From assembly GCF_900141875.1 (NCBI RefSeq), contig NZ_FQZE01000016.1, forward strand, positions 49,203 through 113,202: a DNA stretch of 64,000 nucleotides, in the 5' to 3' direction. Below the pieces are notes generated by a model that saw nothing but the letters and a program-made list of their open reading frames with translations, had not been told where the DNA came from and did not search any database. The number at the start of each line of letters is the position of its first letter. Within the stretch, counting starts at the first letter, position 1. Positions 28,623 through 37,650 of the stretch are shown piece by piece. The position numbers and the translations under genes were made by a program. Source of the stretch: Tangfeifania diversioriginum. GTDB taxonomy: Bacteria > Bacteroidota > Bacteroidia > Bacteroidales > Prolixibacteraceae.

Positions 28623-29270
28623 TCACTGCAATTGAATTAGCCCTTCCTTGATGGCATATTTAACCATGTCGGCATTGCTTTTCAGATCCAGTTTTTCATA
28701 AATATGCTGTTTGTGCGTACCCACAGTTTTCACGCTTATAAACAGCTTTTCAGAAATTTCGCGGGTTGATTTTCCCTCCGCATAAAGTTTGAGGATTTCC
28801 AACTCCCGTTCCGAGAGTTCGTCCTGGTTACCTGCAACTTCCACTGCAGGATCGAGGTAGCCTTTAATGACCATTTCGGTAATATCGTCGCTCAAATATT
28901 TTTTGCCTTCAACCACCGACTTTATTGCTTCAATAAGCTGGCGGTAAGTACAATTTTTGAGCAGGTAACCATCGGCTCCGGCTTCCAAAACACCTTTTAC
29001 GAATTGCCTGTCGGAATGCATGGACACAGCTATTATTTTAATTTCCGGCTGTTGTTTTTTTATAATCCGGGTGGCTTCAATTCCGTTCATCTTGGGCATG
29101 CCAATATCAATTAAAACCACTTCGGGATTTAAAGTTTTCACTTTTTCGGTAGCCTCTTTACCATCTTTGGCTTCGCCAATAACTTCAATATCGGGTGCAG
29201 AAGAGATCAAATTCATCAGTCCTTCTCTGAATAACTGATGATCGTCTGCTATTAAAACTTTTATTGCCAT
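28623..29270 (-). CDS. NarL/LuxR-family response regulator
   Basis: A 215-residue regulator with a receiver domain (acidic pair DD at 9-10, phospho-acceptor Asp55 in LIDIGMP) and a C-terminal LuxR helix-turn-helix (LSERELEILKLYAEGKSTREI...KTVGTHKQHI). It is encoded 5 nt downstream of a cognate-looking sensor with a HisKA_3 kinase domain, the usual partner of NarL-type regulators. Target genes are unknown. Confidence 0.93.
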   Translation of the reverse strand: MAIKVLIADDHQLFREGLMNLISSAPDIEVIGEAKDGKEATEKVKTLNPEVVLIDIGMPKMNGIEATRIIKKQQPEIKIIAVSMHSDRQFVKGVLEAGADGYLLKNCTYRQLIEAIKSVVEGKKYLSDDITEMVIKGYLDPAVEVAGNQDELSERELEILKLYAEGKSTREISEKLFISVKTVGTHKQHIYEKLDLKSNADMVKYAIKEGLIQLQ

Positions 29271-29275
29271 AATTT

Positions 29276-30796
29276 TTAATCTTCACTGATTGGAATAACT
29301 ATTGATGCTTCAGTTCCTTTTCCTTCGTCAGAATTAATTTCCAAATTTCCTTTAATATTGTCGAGTCGCTCGGTAATACTAAGCAACCCGAAACCTCCTT
29401 TTAGCGTTGCTTTTGGGTTGAGTTTTGTTTTAAACCCCACCCCATTATCTTTCACTGTAATATAGTAATATTTTTTGTCTTTTTTCACTTCCAGTTCAAT
29501 CAAATTTGCATTGGCATGTTTAATTGCATTATTTAATAACTCTGTTACTATACGGTATAAAAATATGTTGAATTCCTTTTGAATGTCAATTTCAGCGTTC
29601 TCACCCACCAATTCTGTTTGAATTCCGTGCTTATCCTGAATTTGTTCCAGCTTCCATTTAAATGCCGGAATCAGCCCCAATTCATATAAAATTGGAGGAC
29701 TAAGATCGTAAGTAATGGTTCGCGATTCGGAAATTGCCATATTCAACATTTCCGATGTGTCATTAATTATCTTTTTCACATGTGGCGAGTAATCTTCCTG
29801 CACAATAGACGAAAGTTTAATATAAGCAAGCGAAAGGGTTTGGCCGAGGCTGTCGTGCAGGTTTTCTGCAATTCGCCTTCGTTCTTTTTCCTCGGCCAGG
29901 GTTAATTCGGTATTCAGGTTTTTAAGTTTTTTCTGGTAGTTTTTAATTTGTTTCATGCTCTTTTTCAGGGCAATTTCAGCTTGTTTTCTTTTGGTGATAT
30001 CGTAACAAACCCCTCTGAAACCATAAAAACGGCCTTTTTTATCGAATGCAGAAAAACCGCTCACCGACAGCCAGGTTTTACTTTTATCGAACAGCTCAAT
30101 TTCGATTTCGGAGTCATTAAAGCTCGATTTATTTAAAAAGCTGGATTTTATTATGCTCTTTTTTGAACTGCTGTTATTAAGCTGAAACAAATCGAGGTAA
30201 CTTTTCTCGCCAACAATTGAATCCGGTTTTACGCCCAGTATTTTTTCAATTACCGGGCTAACATAAGTAAAGACACCTTTCGAATCTACCTCCCAGTAAA
30301 ACTCCAGGGCATGCTCCGAAATCTGAAGAAAGCGCTCTTCACTTTGCAAAAATTTGTTGGTTTGGTTTTTTATTAACAGCTCGAGGCTTTCATTTCTTTT
30401 CCTCAGCAAATCTTCTACTTTTTTGATGCGGAGCACCACATCAATTTGCGCGCGCAATTCATCCTGGCTGAACGGTTTTGAAATAAATGCATCGGCACCG
30501 GCATTTAACCCTTTGGTGCGCTCAATTGGATTTTGCCCCAATGCCGAAATCATAAGAATTGGAATATGTTGTGTGGAAGATTGTTTTTTAAGGGTTTCAC
30601 ACACTTCATAACCATTCATTTCAGGCATTAAAATATCTAAAAGAATAATTTCCGGTTTTTGGGTTTCGGCCAGTTCAATTCCTTCTTTACCTGAGGTCGC
30701 TTGCAAAAATTCAAAATCAGTATAATACAGTTTGAAAATTTGATTTAACAAAACTAAATTTATTTCATTATCGTCAATGGCAAGGATTTTTTTCAT
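29276..30796 (-). CDS. Receiver-PAS-HisKA_3 sensor histidine kinase
   Basis: A 506-residue soluble kinase with no membrane segment. An N-terminal receiver has phospho-acceptor Asp54 (ILLDILMPEMNG), a PAS domain spans about 150-275 (FLQISEHALEFYWEVDSKGVFTYVSP), and a HisKA_3 segment carries phospho-His314 (RRIAENLHDSLGQTLS). The HATPase domain ends in NGVGF and GGFGLLSI. The leading receiver suggests that another kinase feeds into it, while the PAS domain senses a cytoplasmic signal. It forms a two-gene operon with the NarL-type regulator. Confidence 0.9.
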   Translation of the reverse strand: MKKILAIDDNEINLVLLNQIFKLYYTDFEFLQATSGKEGIELAETQKPEIILLDILMPEMNGYEVCETLKKQSSTQHIPILMISALGQNPIERTKGLNAGADAFISKPFSQDELRAQIDVVLRIKKVEDLLRKRNESLELLIKNQTNKFLQSEERFLQISEHALEFYWEVDSKGVFTYVSPVIEKILGVKPDSIVGEKSYLDLFQLNNSSSKKSIIKSSFLNKSSFNDSEIEIELFDKSKTWLSVSGFSAFDKKGRFYGFRGVCYDITKRKQAEIALKKSMKQIKNYQKKLKNLNTELTLAEEKERRRIAENLHDSLGQTLSLAYIKLSSIVQEDYSPHVKKIINDTSEMLNMAISESRTITYDLSPPILYELGLIPAFKWKLEQIQDKHGIQTELVGENAEIDIQKEFNIFLYRIVTELLNNAIKHANANLIELEVKKDKKYYYITVKDNGVGFKTKLNPKATLKGGFGLLSITERLDNIKGNLEINSDEGKGTEASIVIPISED

Positions 30797-31118
30797 AAAA
30801 GATTCCTCCCGGTTGATTTAATAATTGGTTTTCGCAGTTTTAAAACCCCTGAAAATTAACAACTTCAAAGATTACTGCTTTTACAAATGTATCATTTTTT
30901 GTAATGAATTCTTGTTAAGAGTATAAAAAAATTAGAAGAAAATACAATTTTGCTCATACAAAAACTTCAAAAACAGCCATTTTGCCTGTTGCTATATCAG
31001 TAAGATGCTGATAAAAAAATCAGCACATCAGGCGCCAATTTCAGCAAATACCTCCTGCATAATAACCTGATCATTACTACTTTAGTCATTGATTTACAAA
31101 CCTTAATTACAAAATAAA
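30797..31118. other. 322-nt intergenic stretch without a gene
   Basis: An A/T-rich region between divergent transcripts. The only structure seen is a small hairpin TGCTGAT-AAAAAA-ATCAGCA at 31006-31025. No coding frame or recognisable RNA gene is visible; promoters for both flanking genes must lie here but no consensus box stands out. Confidence 0.6.
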
Positions 31119-33572
31119 ATGAAGTGGACGCTTCTGGTGATCCTACTCGGATTTGCTGTCAGCAATTCTGTAGGGCAAAAATATTTTGGTGAAGAGCTAT
31201 TTGACTATCCCGTAAATATTCCGGTAGATGAAGTCAATAAAACATTTGTTGCGCCTCCTGCCGAATTCAGTCGGTTAAAATCGGCCAGTACCAACCAAAC
31301 CAACATTGAAGTAGCCTACATAAATTTTCCTGAAGAGGCAAAGCAGGCCTTTGAATATGCCGTTTCAATCTGGGAAAGTTTGCTTACTACCAATGTACCC
31401 ATTCACGTGCAGGCCGAGTGGAAACCCCTTGAAGGGAACACAATTGCAATGTCACGCCCATCAATTTTTTATCATAACTTCGACGGGGCGCAGCTGCAAA
31501 ATGTGTATTACCCCGTTGCACTGGCCGAAAAATTAAGCGGAAGAGATATTAATCCGGGCCAACCGGATATCATTTGCAGTTTCAGCAGTAATTATTCATG
31601 GTATTTCGGAACCAACGGCAATACTCCGGTTGCAAAATACGATTTTGTCACATCCGTTTTACATGAACTCACGCATGGCCTCGGTTTTTCAGGCTTCCTA
31701 AAAGATAGCGAAGGAACAGGTTTTTTCAATAATAATCGCAACATACCCAGTATTTACGATTATTATGTGTTTAATCAGTTGAACCAACAAATTTCTGACA
31801 AATCGCTATTCGAAAGCCCCTCGGCCGAATTGCACGAAGAACTTACTTCCGACCAGTTAAAATTATATTCTGCCGAAATTGAACCAGAAGAACAAAAAGC
31901 CATTGGCTGGTTATATGCTCCCCCGGTTTGGGATGAGGGCTCAAGTTTGTATCACCTGAAAAAAACCGACGAATCTGACGAAAACAGCCTGATGAATGCT
32001 TTTTTTTACAAAGGAGCTGCTTTTCATAGCCCCGGAGAAGCCACACTTAATTTATTGTCGGAAATTGGATGGGCTGCACCATCGTTCTATTTTGAAAAAC
32101 TTAAAGACCTGGAAGAACCATGTGCTGCCATTCCGGTGGAATTTCAGATTACCGGAACCAGCGAAGCTGAATCTTTCGATGTAACAGCTGTTTTCTCAAC
32201 CGATTACTTTTCGTCTGCTGATACGGTTTTTTTGAAGTACAATACTGCAACCGGAAAATTTTCAGGTGAAATGCCTGTTGATTTTTATTCAGGGAATATT
32301 CAGTATTATTTTACCATAGAAGATGACACCAAAAAAAACTCCTATACACACCCGGGAAATGCACCCGGGAAAAAGTTTACCATGCGCGTTGGTCCCGATT
32401 ACTTTGCACCTGAAATCAATCACAACCCGGTGAAAATAATTTCGGAGAATACCTCAACTGTTAATTTTTCGGCTTTAGCCACTGATAATATGGGCATTGG
32501 CACAGTAAAAGTTGAATACAAATTAAACGGTATTTTGCAGGACCCCCTATATTTATCTGACAATGATAACGATATTTACAAAGGATTGCTTAACCTGGAA
32601 AAAAATACAATAAATGAACTCGAGTACAGGATTGTTGCAAAAGACATTTCATCGAACAAAAACACGAAAACTGTTCCTAACAGCGGGTTTTATTCTGTTC
32701 AACTTTTCAATCCATTTGAGCCGGTTGAAAGCTATGTGAACAATTTCGAGAAAAACAGCAACGATTTTACACTGGCCGATTTTAACATTTCAAAAGCGCC
32801 CGGGTTCCCGAGTGGCATTTTGCATACGCATAATCCATATCCGGTATCGGAATTGAAAACCGAAAACAACAACCTGATTGCCCAATTGAATTATCCAGTG
32901 ATTTTACAACCGGGTGGTCAAATGCGTTTTGATGAAGTTGTACTTGTTGAGCCGGGTGAAAAAAATCAGAATAGCGCCGATCAGGCTTTATGGGACTTTG
33001 TAATTGTTGAAGCCAGCAACAATAACGGATTAACCTGGCACCCGTTAACCGAAGAATATAACTCAGGAAAAAACACCAATTGGTTTTCGGCATTTACAAG
33101 TAACCTAAAAAGCACTAAATCGGAAGCTGCGGCACAGGAAAATATGCTGGTTGCCCGCACCATTAACCTTACCGAAAATACTGACTTTAAAGCAGGCGAC
33201 ACCCTGATTTTCCGCTTCCGGCTGGCTTCTGATTATTCAGTTAACGGCTGGGGATGGGCAATCGACAACCTTTCAATTCAGGAATTTAATACCAGCCCCG
33301 ATGATATTTTTGCAGAAAGCACTGCCGGTGTTTATCCCAACCCATTTAAAAACAGCTTTTTTGTTGACTGTCCGGACACTCAGGAAAACACCCCGGTTGA
33401 AATTGTAGTTACAGACTTATACGGAAAAACAATTTACAGGGAAACGGGAATCGACCCCGGCTTCTCGCCCAAAACAAAAATTGACCTGTCGGGAAAAAGC
33501 GCAGGTATTTACCTGGTTAGCATAGATGATGGCAGGGGAAATGTAAACACCAATAAAATTGTAAAAAACTAA
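31119..33572 (+). CDS. Secreted HExxH metalloprotease-like protein with T9SS sorting domain (copy 1)
   Basis: An 817-residue secreted protein with a signal peptide ending near SVGQ. A protease-like domain holds HELTHGLGFSGF (His182, Glu183, His186). It lacks the usual third metzincin ligand, as Gly192 stands there. His303 in AFHSPG, conserved in the neighbouring paralogue at the same distance, may replace it. Beta-sandwich regions follow, then a type IX secretion C-terminal domain (VYPNPF to NKIVKN, about 735-817) that would deliver it to the cell surface. It is the first of two paralogues separated by a 40-residue ORF. Confidence 0.83.
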   Translation: MKWTLLVILLGFAVSNSVGQKYFGEELFDYPVNIPVDEVNKTFVAPPAEFSRLKSASTNQTNIEVAYINFPEEAKQAFEYAVSIWESLLTTNVPIHVQAEWKPLEGNTIAMSRPSIFYHNFDGAQLQNVYYPVALAEKLSGRDINPGQPDIICSFSSNYSWYFGTNGNTPVAKYDFVTSVLHELTHGLGFSGFLKDSEGTGFFNNNRNIPSIYDYYVFNQLNQQISDKSLFESPSAELHEELTSDQLKLYSAEIEPEEQKAIGWLYAPPVWDEGSSLYHLKKTDESDENSLMNAFFYKGAAFHSPGEATLNLLSEIGWAAPSFYFEKLKDLEEPCAAIPVEFQITGTSEAESFDVTAVFSTDYFSSADTVFLKYNTATGKFSGEMPVDFYSGNIQYYFTIEDDTKKNSYTHPGNAPGKKFTMRVGPDYFAPEINHNPVKIISENTSTVNFSALATDNMGIGTVKVEYKLNGILQDPLYLSDNDNDIYKGLLNLEKNTINELEYRIVAKDISSNKNTKTVPNSGFYSVQLFNPFEPVESYVNNFEKNSNDFTLADFNISKAPGFPSGILHTHNPYPVSELKTENNNLIAQLNYPVILQPGGQMRFDEVVLVEPGEKNQNSADQALWDFVIVEASNNNGLTWHPLTEEYNSGKNTNWFSAFTSNLKSTKSEAAAQENMLVARTINLTENTDFKAGDTLIFRFRLASDYSVNGWGWAIDNLSIQEFNTSPDDIFAESTAGVYPNPFKNSFFVDCPDTQENTPVEIVVTDLYGKTIYRETGIDPGFSPKTKIDLSGKSAGIYLVSIDDGRGNVNTNKIVKN

Positions 33573-33625
33573 CAACAATACTTTCAGGGAGATAAAAATA
33601 TTTCAAAACACTAAAAAAAGAAGAA

Positions 33626-33748
33626 ATGGACACTTTGTTAATTGTAATTCTTGTGGCAGCGTTTACTGGTCTTGTAGCATCAGTAATTGCTTTGTACAAT
33701 ACCTTGCACTCAGGAAAAAGAAAAAACAACTGGATTAAAGCGCATTAA
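33626..33748 (+). CDS. 40-residue single-pass membrane microprotein
   Basis: ATG at 33626 to TAA at 33746. The product starts MDTLLIVILVAAFTGLVASV, one hydrophobic helix (about 3-24), and ends with a basic tail, SGKRKNNWIKAH. An A/G-rich AAGAAG precedes the start. It sits 53 nt after the first T9SS metalloprotease gene on the same strand, so cotranscription is likely. The positive tail predicts the C-terminus in the cytoplasm. No homologue is recognised and translation is unproven. Confidence 0.5.
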   Translation: MDTLLIVILVAAFTGLVASVIALYNTLHSGKRKNNWIKAH

Positions 33749-33773
33749 CCTTAAAATGAATGAATAATAACGT

Positions 33774-33787
33774 ATCCCCTCGGGGAT
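33774..33787. repeat. 14-bp palindromic hairpin
   Basis: ATCCCCTCGGGGAT is a perfect palindrome 25 nt after the microprotein stop. It lacks a following T-run on either strand, so it is only a weak candidate for transcript-end processing. Confidence 0.35.
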
Positions 33788-34004
33788 TGAATAATATTAT
33801 TGGGTTCCAAACCCAAAAGTTTGTTTGTCTGAAACTTAGCGATTTTCTTGTCATATTCTGCTTTTTTCCAAACCAAAACCTGTCATGCTTAATGTAATAT
33901 ACTCCGCCAAAAATCACTAATTAGCAAAAAAACTTGCCAGGTCCATTTTTATTTCAAACATTTAGCGCCTAATTCTTGTATTTACATTGAGCAAAATTTT
34001 AAGC

Positions 34005-36479
34005 ATGCAAAAACTGGTAATATTTCTATTGCTGCTAACCGTAGCAATTAACGCAACAGGTCAGAAAAAGTGGCAGAAATCGGGGTTGAAACCTGTTTAT
34101 CCGGTTTGTTATGCAGCCGACAGAACTGAAAAATCATATATCCCTCCTTCGAAAGAGGTTATGAATTTACTCAAATCAGCGGAAAAGAAATCAGAATTTA
34201 TTGTCGATTATAACTATTTTCCACAGGAAGCAATAGATGCTTTTGATCATGCCGTTGGCTTGTGGGAAAGAATTATTGAGTCGCCGGTGCCAATCCATAT
34301 TGAAGCTAACTGGACGAGCCGGGGGGAAAATGTTTTGGGCAGTTGCGGGCCAAGTGATTATGAAATGAATTTTGAAGGAGCACCCCGAAAAAATGTGTAC
34401 TACCCAATTGCAGCGGTAGAAAAAATTATGGGTGAAGAACTAACCGGCTCTGAAAGACCTGACATGAATGCATATTTCAATAAAGATATTCTGTGGTATT
34501 TTGGCACTGACGGGCAAACTCCCGATTCGCTCTACGATTTTGTTTCGGTGGTACTGCACGAAATCGGGCATGGACTGGGCTTCACCGGCTTTTTTTATGT
34601 GGATAACAGACTGGGAGGTTATAGTTACTGGGAACAGGGTGATATTACCTCGTTCGATCAGCTTGTGGGGAAAAGCAACGGCGAACTCCTCACCGATACC
34701 ACAATTTACGAAAATCCTTCAGCTGCCTTGTATTCCGCCCTGGTATCAGGCTTTCTTTACGCCCAAAGTCCCTCGGCATTCGTTAATGATTATCCGCGCC
34801 TTTATGTTCCCTTCATCTGGGACGATGGTTCCAGTATATATCACCTCAATGATGCCACTTATTCTTCCAATGACCCCAACTCGCTCATGACACATGCTAT
34901 GGGAAGAGGCGAGGCAACACACGACCCGGGACCGATAACAACAGGAATTTTGGACGATATTGGCTGGAAAAACATGCAAATAGATTTCACCCAACTGAAG
35001 GATATGGAAGAAGTTGACACCATTCATTTCAGTGCCGAAATTGAAAGCGATTACGAAATTGACACCACTTCCCTTTTCGTGGTTTATTCAACCGATTCGT
35101 TTAAAAATCAACCCGACACAATCCCCTTGCTGCCAACAGGAAATAATTTATATGAAGCACAACTCTTACCGTTAGCAAGTGCAAATTATCTCAACTACTA
35201 CATATCGGCAGGCGATATAAAAAACCGTACCTTCAGACAACCCACGGAAGCCCCAAACGAGTTTTTTACCATTAATTTTGGCGAAGACAATTTGAAACCT
35301 GAAATTGAACACGAACCAATTCCTTACTTTTTCACAGCGAACAATAAACTCAACATCAACGCCACGGTAAACGACAACCTTGGAATTGATACCGTGTATG
35401 TTGAATACGCCATAAATGGAGTTCCGCAGCCCTCTTTTGGCTTATTGCCCGGCACAGCATCCAATATTTTTGTGGGAGAATTTGAAATTTCAGAAACCCA
35501 ATTGGAAGATGGCGATGAGATTACATACAAAATAGTTGCCCGCGATGCTTCGGTTGCCCAAAATACCAGCATGTTGCCCGCTAAAAATAATTTCAACTTT
35601 AGGGTTGAAAAAGTTTACAACCCGATTAGTGGATACATTAATAATTTTAATAATTCCAACCCCGATTTTATTCTGACCGATTTCGACATTTATCCCGAAA
35701 TCAATTTTAAAAACGGGGCGCTGCACAGTCCGCATCCCTACCCCAGCCCGGATCAAGATGACACAGATTTCAATTTTACTACCATTTTAAAATATCCCAT
35801 AATTCTCAATGAAAACGCCAAAATGACTTTCGATGAAATTGTTTTGGTTGAACCTGGCGAGTTTGGAACCGTTCACGGGGACTTCGATTTTTGGGATTAT
35901 GTGATTGTTGAAGGAAGAAAAAAATCGGAAGAAACCTGGCTCCCGCTTGCTGATGCTTACGATGCCCGCGCCAATTCAACCTGGGAAGAAAATTTCAACC
36001 TGGATTTTAGTGACATGAATTCCACTACCATAGGCCAGCCGGAGTGGTACGTAAACCGTGAAATAAACATGCTTGAAAACAGCAGTTTCTCGGCAGGCGA
36101 TACCATTTTAATCCGCTTCCGCCTGTATTCCGATCCTTATGCACACGGCTGGGGATGGGCTATTGACAATCTGAGGATTCAAACCCCGGTAAGCTCTCCG
36201 CAACCAATCCTTTCGCCCGGGAATATTACAGCGTACCCCAATCCTTTTCAAGACGAGTTCAATGTAAGAATTGAACCCAAATCACCGGTTAAAAAGCTTC
36301 AACTGGATGTGTACAACATGTTTGGGCAAAAAGTAAAATCGGTTGAGCACCAAAACCTGCCGGGCCGATTTTCAATAAAAATTTCACTTCAAAATCAGGC
36401 TGATGGCATTTATCTGCTTTCGGTAAAAGAAAACGGAAAACAAATTCTTACCCAAAAGTTGATTAAAAAATCAGATTGA
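34005..36479 (+). CDS. Secreted HExxH metalloprotease-like protein with T9SS sorting domain (copy 2)
   Basis: A paralogue of the protein at 31119, 824 residues from the ATG at 34005 (an upstream TTG at 33987 adds six residues and is not needed; MQKLVIFLLLLTVAINATGQ is a clean signal peptide). HEIGHGLGFTGF provides His185, Glu186 and His189; again the third metzincin position is Gly. His306 in ATHDPG lies exactly 117 residues after the second motif histidine, as in copy 1. The C-terminus (AYPNPFQDEF onward) is a T9SS sorting domain. The substrate is unknown. Conservation over the full length shows a local gene duplication. Confidence 0.83.
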   Translation: MQKLVIFLLLLTVAINATGQKKWQKSGLKPVYPVCYAADRTEKSYIPPSKEVMNLLKSAEKKSEFIVDYNYFPQEAIDAFDHAVGLWERIIESPVPIHIEANWTSRGENVLGSCGPSDYEMNFEGAPRKNVYYPIAAVEKIMGEELTGSERPDMNAYFNKDILWYFGTDGQTPDSLYDFVSVVLHEIGHGLGFTGFFYVDNRLGGYSYWEQGDITSFDQLVGKSNGELLTDTTIYENPSAALYSALVSGFLYAQSPSAFVNDYPRLYVPFIWDDGSSIYHLNDATYSSNDPNSLMTHAMGRGEATHDPGPITTGILDDIGWKNMQIDFTQLKDMEEVDTIHFSAEIESDYEIDTTSLFVVYSTDSFKNQPDTIPLLPTGNNLYEAQLLPLASANYLNYYISAGDIKNRTFRQPTEAPNEFFTINFGEDNLKPEIEHEPIPYFFTANNKLNINATVNDNLGIDTVYVEYAINGVPQPSFGLLPGTASNIFVGEFEISETQLEDGDEITYKIVARDASVAQNTSMLPAKNNFNFRVEKVYNPISGYINNFNNSNPDFILTDFDIYPEINFKNGALHSPHPYPSPDQDDTDFNFTTILKYPIILNENAKMTFDEIVLVEPGEFGTVHGDFDFWDYVIVEGRKKSEETWLPLADAYDARANSTWEENFNLDFSDMNSTTIGQPEWYVNREINMLENSSFSAGDTILIRFRLYSDPYAHGWGWAIDNLRIQTPVSSPQPILSPGNITAYPNPFQDEFNVRIEPKSPVKKLQLDVYNMFGQKVKSVEHQNLPGRFSIKISLQNQADGIYLLSVKENGKQILTQKLIKKSD

Positions 36480-36571
36480 TAACAAGTCAAAAAAAAACAG
36501 GCAGGAATGTTAAAAATCTGCTGAAAAGGAATTCAAAAGGCAAATAATCTTTCAATTTTAAAATATATCTC

Positions 36572-36579
36572 TATCTTTG
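36572..36579 (+). promoter_or_regulatory. -7 promoter box of the aromatic leader
   Basis: TATCTTTG matches TAnnTTTG exactly; TTTC at 36550-36553 stands near the -33 position with 18 nt spacing. It would start transcription about 13 nt before the leader-peptide ATG. Confidence 0.6.
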
Positions 36580-36598
36580 TTTCCAAATTAACAGAAAA

Positions 36599-36673
36599 AT
36601 GATTTCGGCAATTAACAATACCTATTTTTACTTTTATTTTTATTTTGGTTCTGAAGACGGGATCATACAGTAG
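36599..36673 (+). CDS. Phe/Tyr-rich leader peptide of the tyrA attenuator
   Basis: A 24-codon ORF, ATG at 36599 and TAG at 36671, encoding MISAINNT, then four Tyr-Phe pairs (eight aromatic residues in a row, codons 9-16, 36623-36646), then GSEDGIIQ. It lies between a consensus -7 box and an intrinsic terminator placed just before tyrA. Stalling of ribosomes at the Tyr/Phe codons when these amino acids are scarce would be the sensor of a transcription attenuator, as in E. coli pheL. Too short for standard gene callers. Confidence 0.85.
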   Translation: MISAINNTYFYFYFYFGSEDGIIQ

Positions 36674-36713
36674 AGTATTGTTAAAGCTATAAAATATTTT
36701 ACGAAAGGTCCCG
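36658..36713 (+). promoter_or_regulatory. Candidate antiterminator pairing
   Basis: CGGGATC at 36658-36664, inside the end of the leader ORF, can pair with GGTCCCG at 36707-36713, the left arm of the terminator (7 bp, one G-U). A ribosome stalled early in the Tyr/Phe run leaves 36658-36664 free to pair and so prevents the terminator; a ribosome reaching the stop codon covers it and lets the terminator form. Confidence 0.6.
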
Positions 36714-36735
36714 GAAATTCCGGGACCTTTTTTTA
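36704..36735 (+). terminator. Attenuator terminator before tyrA
   Basis: AAAGGTCCCGGAA (36704-36716) is the exact inverse of TTCCGGGACCTTT (36718-36730), giving a long G/C-rich stem followed by seven T. It lies 13 nt before the tyrA start, and so inside the operon leader rather than at a transcript end. Confidence 0.9.
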
Positions 36736-36747
36736 TTTGATAGTAGT

Positions 36748-37650
36748 ATGAAGATAACAGTTATTGGACTTGGGTTAATAGGCGGATCGCTGGCAAAGGA
36801 TTTACGGGCTTCACATTTTGGAAATGAGTTTATTGGCGTGGATGCCAATGAAAAGCATGCTGCTGAAGCTCTTGAACTTGGATTGATTGACCGCATTGAA
36901 CCGCTGGAAGAAGGAATAAAAAATTCTGACCTGGTTATTATTGCCATACCGGTTGATAAAGAGCTGGACGTGCTGCCTGCCGTGCTCGATGGCATTGACA
37001 GGAATACAACGGTTGCCGATATGGGTTCAACCAAAAAAATGATAACCGCGCTGGTAGAAAATCATCCCAAAAGAAAACAATTTGTGCCGGCCCACCCAAT
37101 GTCGGGTACCGAAAATTCAGGCCCTTCAGCCGCAATTGAAGGGCTCTTCAAACATAAAATTGCCATAATCTGCGACCAGGAAAACTCAGGCCCGCAGCAT
37201 TTGGCGCTGATAGAAAAAATGTTTCAAAGCCTGGAAATGGACATTGCCTATATGACATCAGACGAGCAGGACCACAGCACGGCTTTCGTTTCGCACCTTC
37301 CGCATGCTGCTGCTTTTGCGCTGGCCAATGCAGTGCAGTCAAAAGAAGACCGAAAAATAATTTTCGATTTAGCCAGCGGCGGTTTCCGGTCAACGGTAAG
37401 GCTGGCCAAAAGTTCCAGTTCCATGTGGAAACCCATTTTTGAACAAAACAATAAATATGTGGTTGATTCGATGGACGTTTACATCAAGCATTTAAAAGAA
37501 TTTCGCGATTGCATGAAAAACAAAGAATACGAAAAGCTGGACGAGCTGATTTTAAGTGCCAATAAAATACGGACTATTCTGGATGGAGAAAACCCGCATT
37601 TTTTTAAAAACGAAGAAAAAATTGTAAAACTTTATACTAAGCAACAATGA
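36748..37650 (+). CDS. tyrA: Prephenate dehydrogenase
   Basis: A 300-residue NAD-dependent enzyme converting prephenate to 4-hydroxyphenylpyruvate, the tyrosine branch. The Rossmann motif GLGLIGGSL is at 7-15; PAHPMSGTE and HDPHxxA-like segments (SHLPHAAAFAL) match the TyrA active site. No ACT domain follows, so feedback control by tyrosine may rest mainly on the leader attenuator upstream. Its stop overlaps the start of the DAHP synthase-chorismate mutase gene by 4 nt (ATGA), indicating translational coupling. Confidence 0.93.
   Translation: MKITVIGLGLIGGSLAKDLRASHFGNEFIGVDANEKHAAEALELGLIDRIEPLEEGIKNSDLVIIAIPVDKELDVLPAVLDGIDRNTTVADMGSTKKMITALVENHPKRKQFVPAHPMSGTENSGPSAAIEGLFKHKIAIICDQENSGPQHLALIEKMFQSLEMDIAYMTSDEQDHSTAFVSHLPHAAAFALANAVQSKEDRKIIFDLASGGFRSTVRLAKSSSSMWKPIFEQNNKYVVDSMDVYIKHLKEFRDCMKNKEYEKLDELILSANKIRTILDGENPHFFKNEEKIVKLYTKQQ

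Noticed and set aside
30797..31118. Possible small RNA in the largest gene-free gap
   Set aside because: Only one weak A/T hairpin, no promoter-terminator pair and no known RNA motif.
33987..34004. TTG start extending the second metalloprotease by six residues
   Set aside because: The ATG at 34005 gives a normal signal peptide; the extension would put extra residues in front of it.
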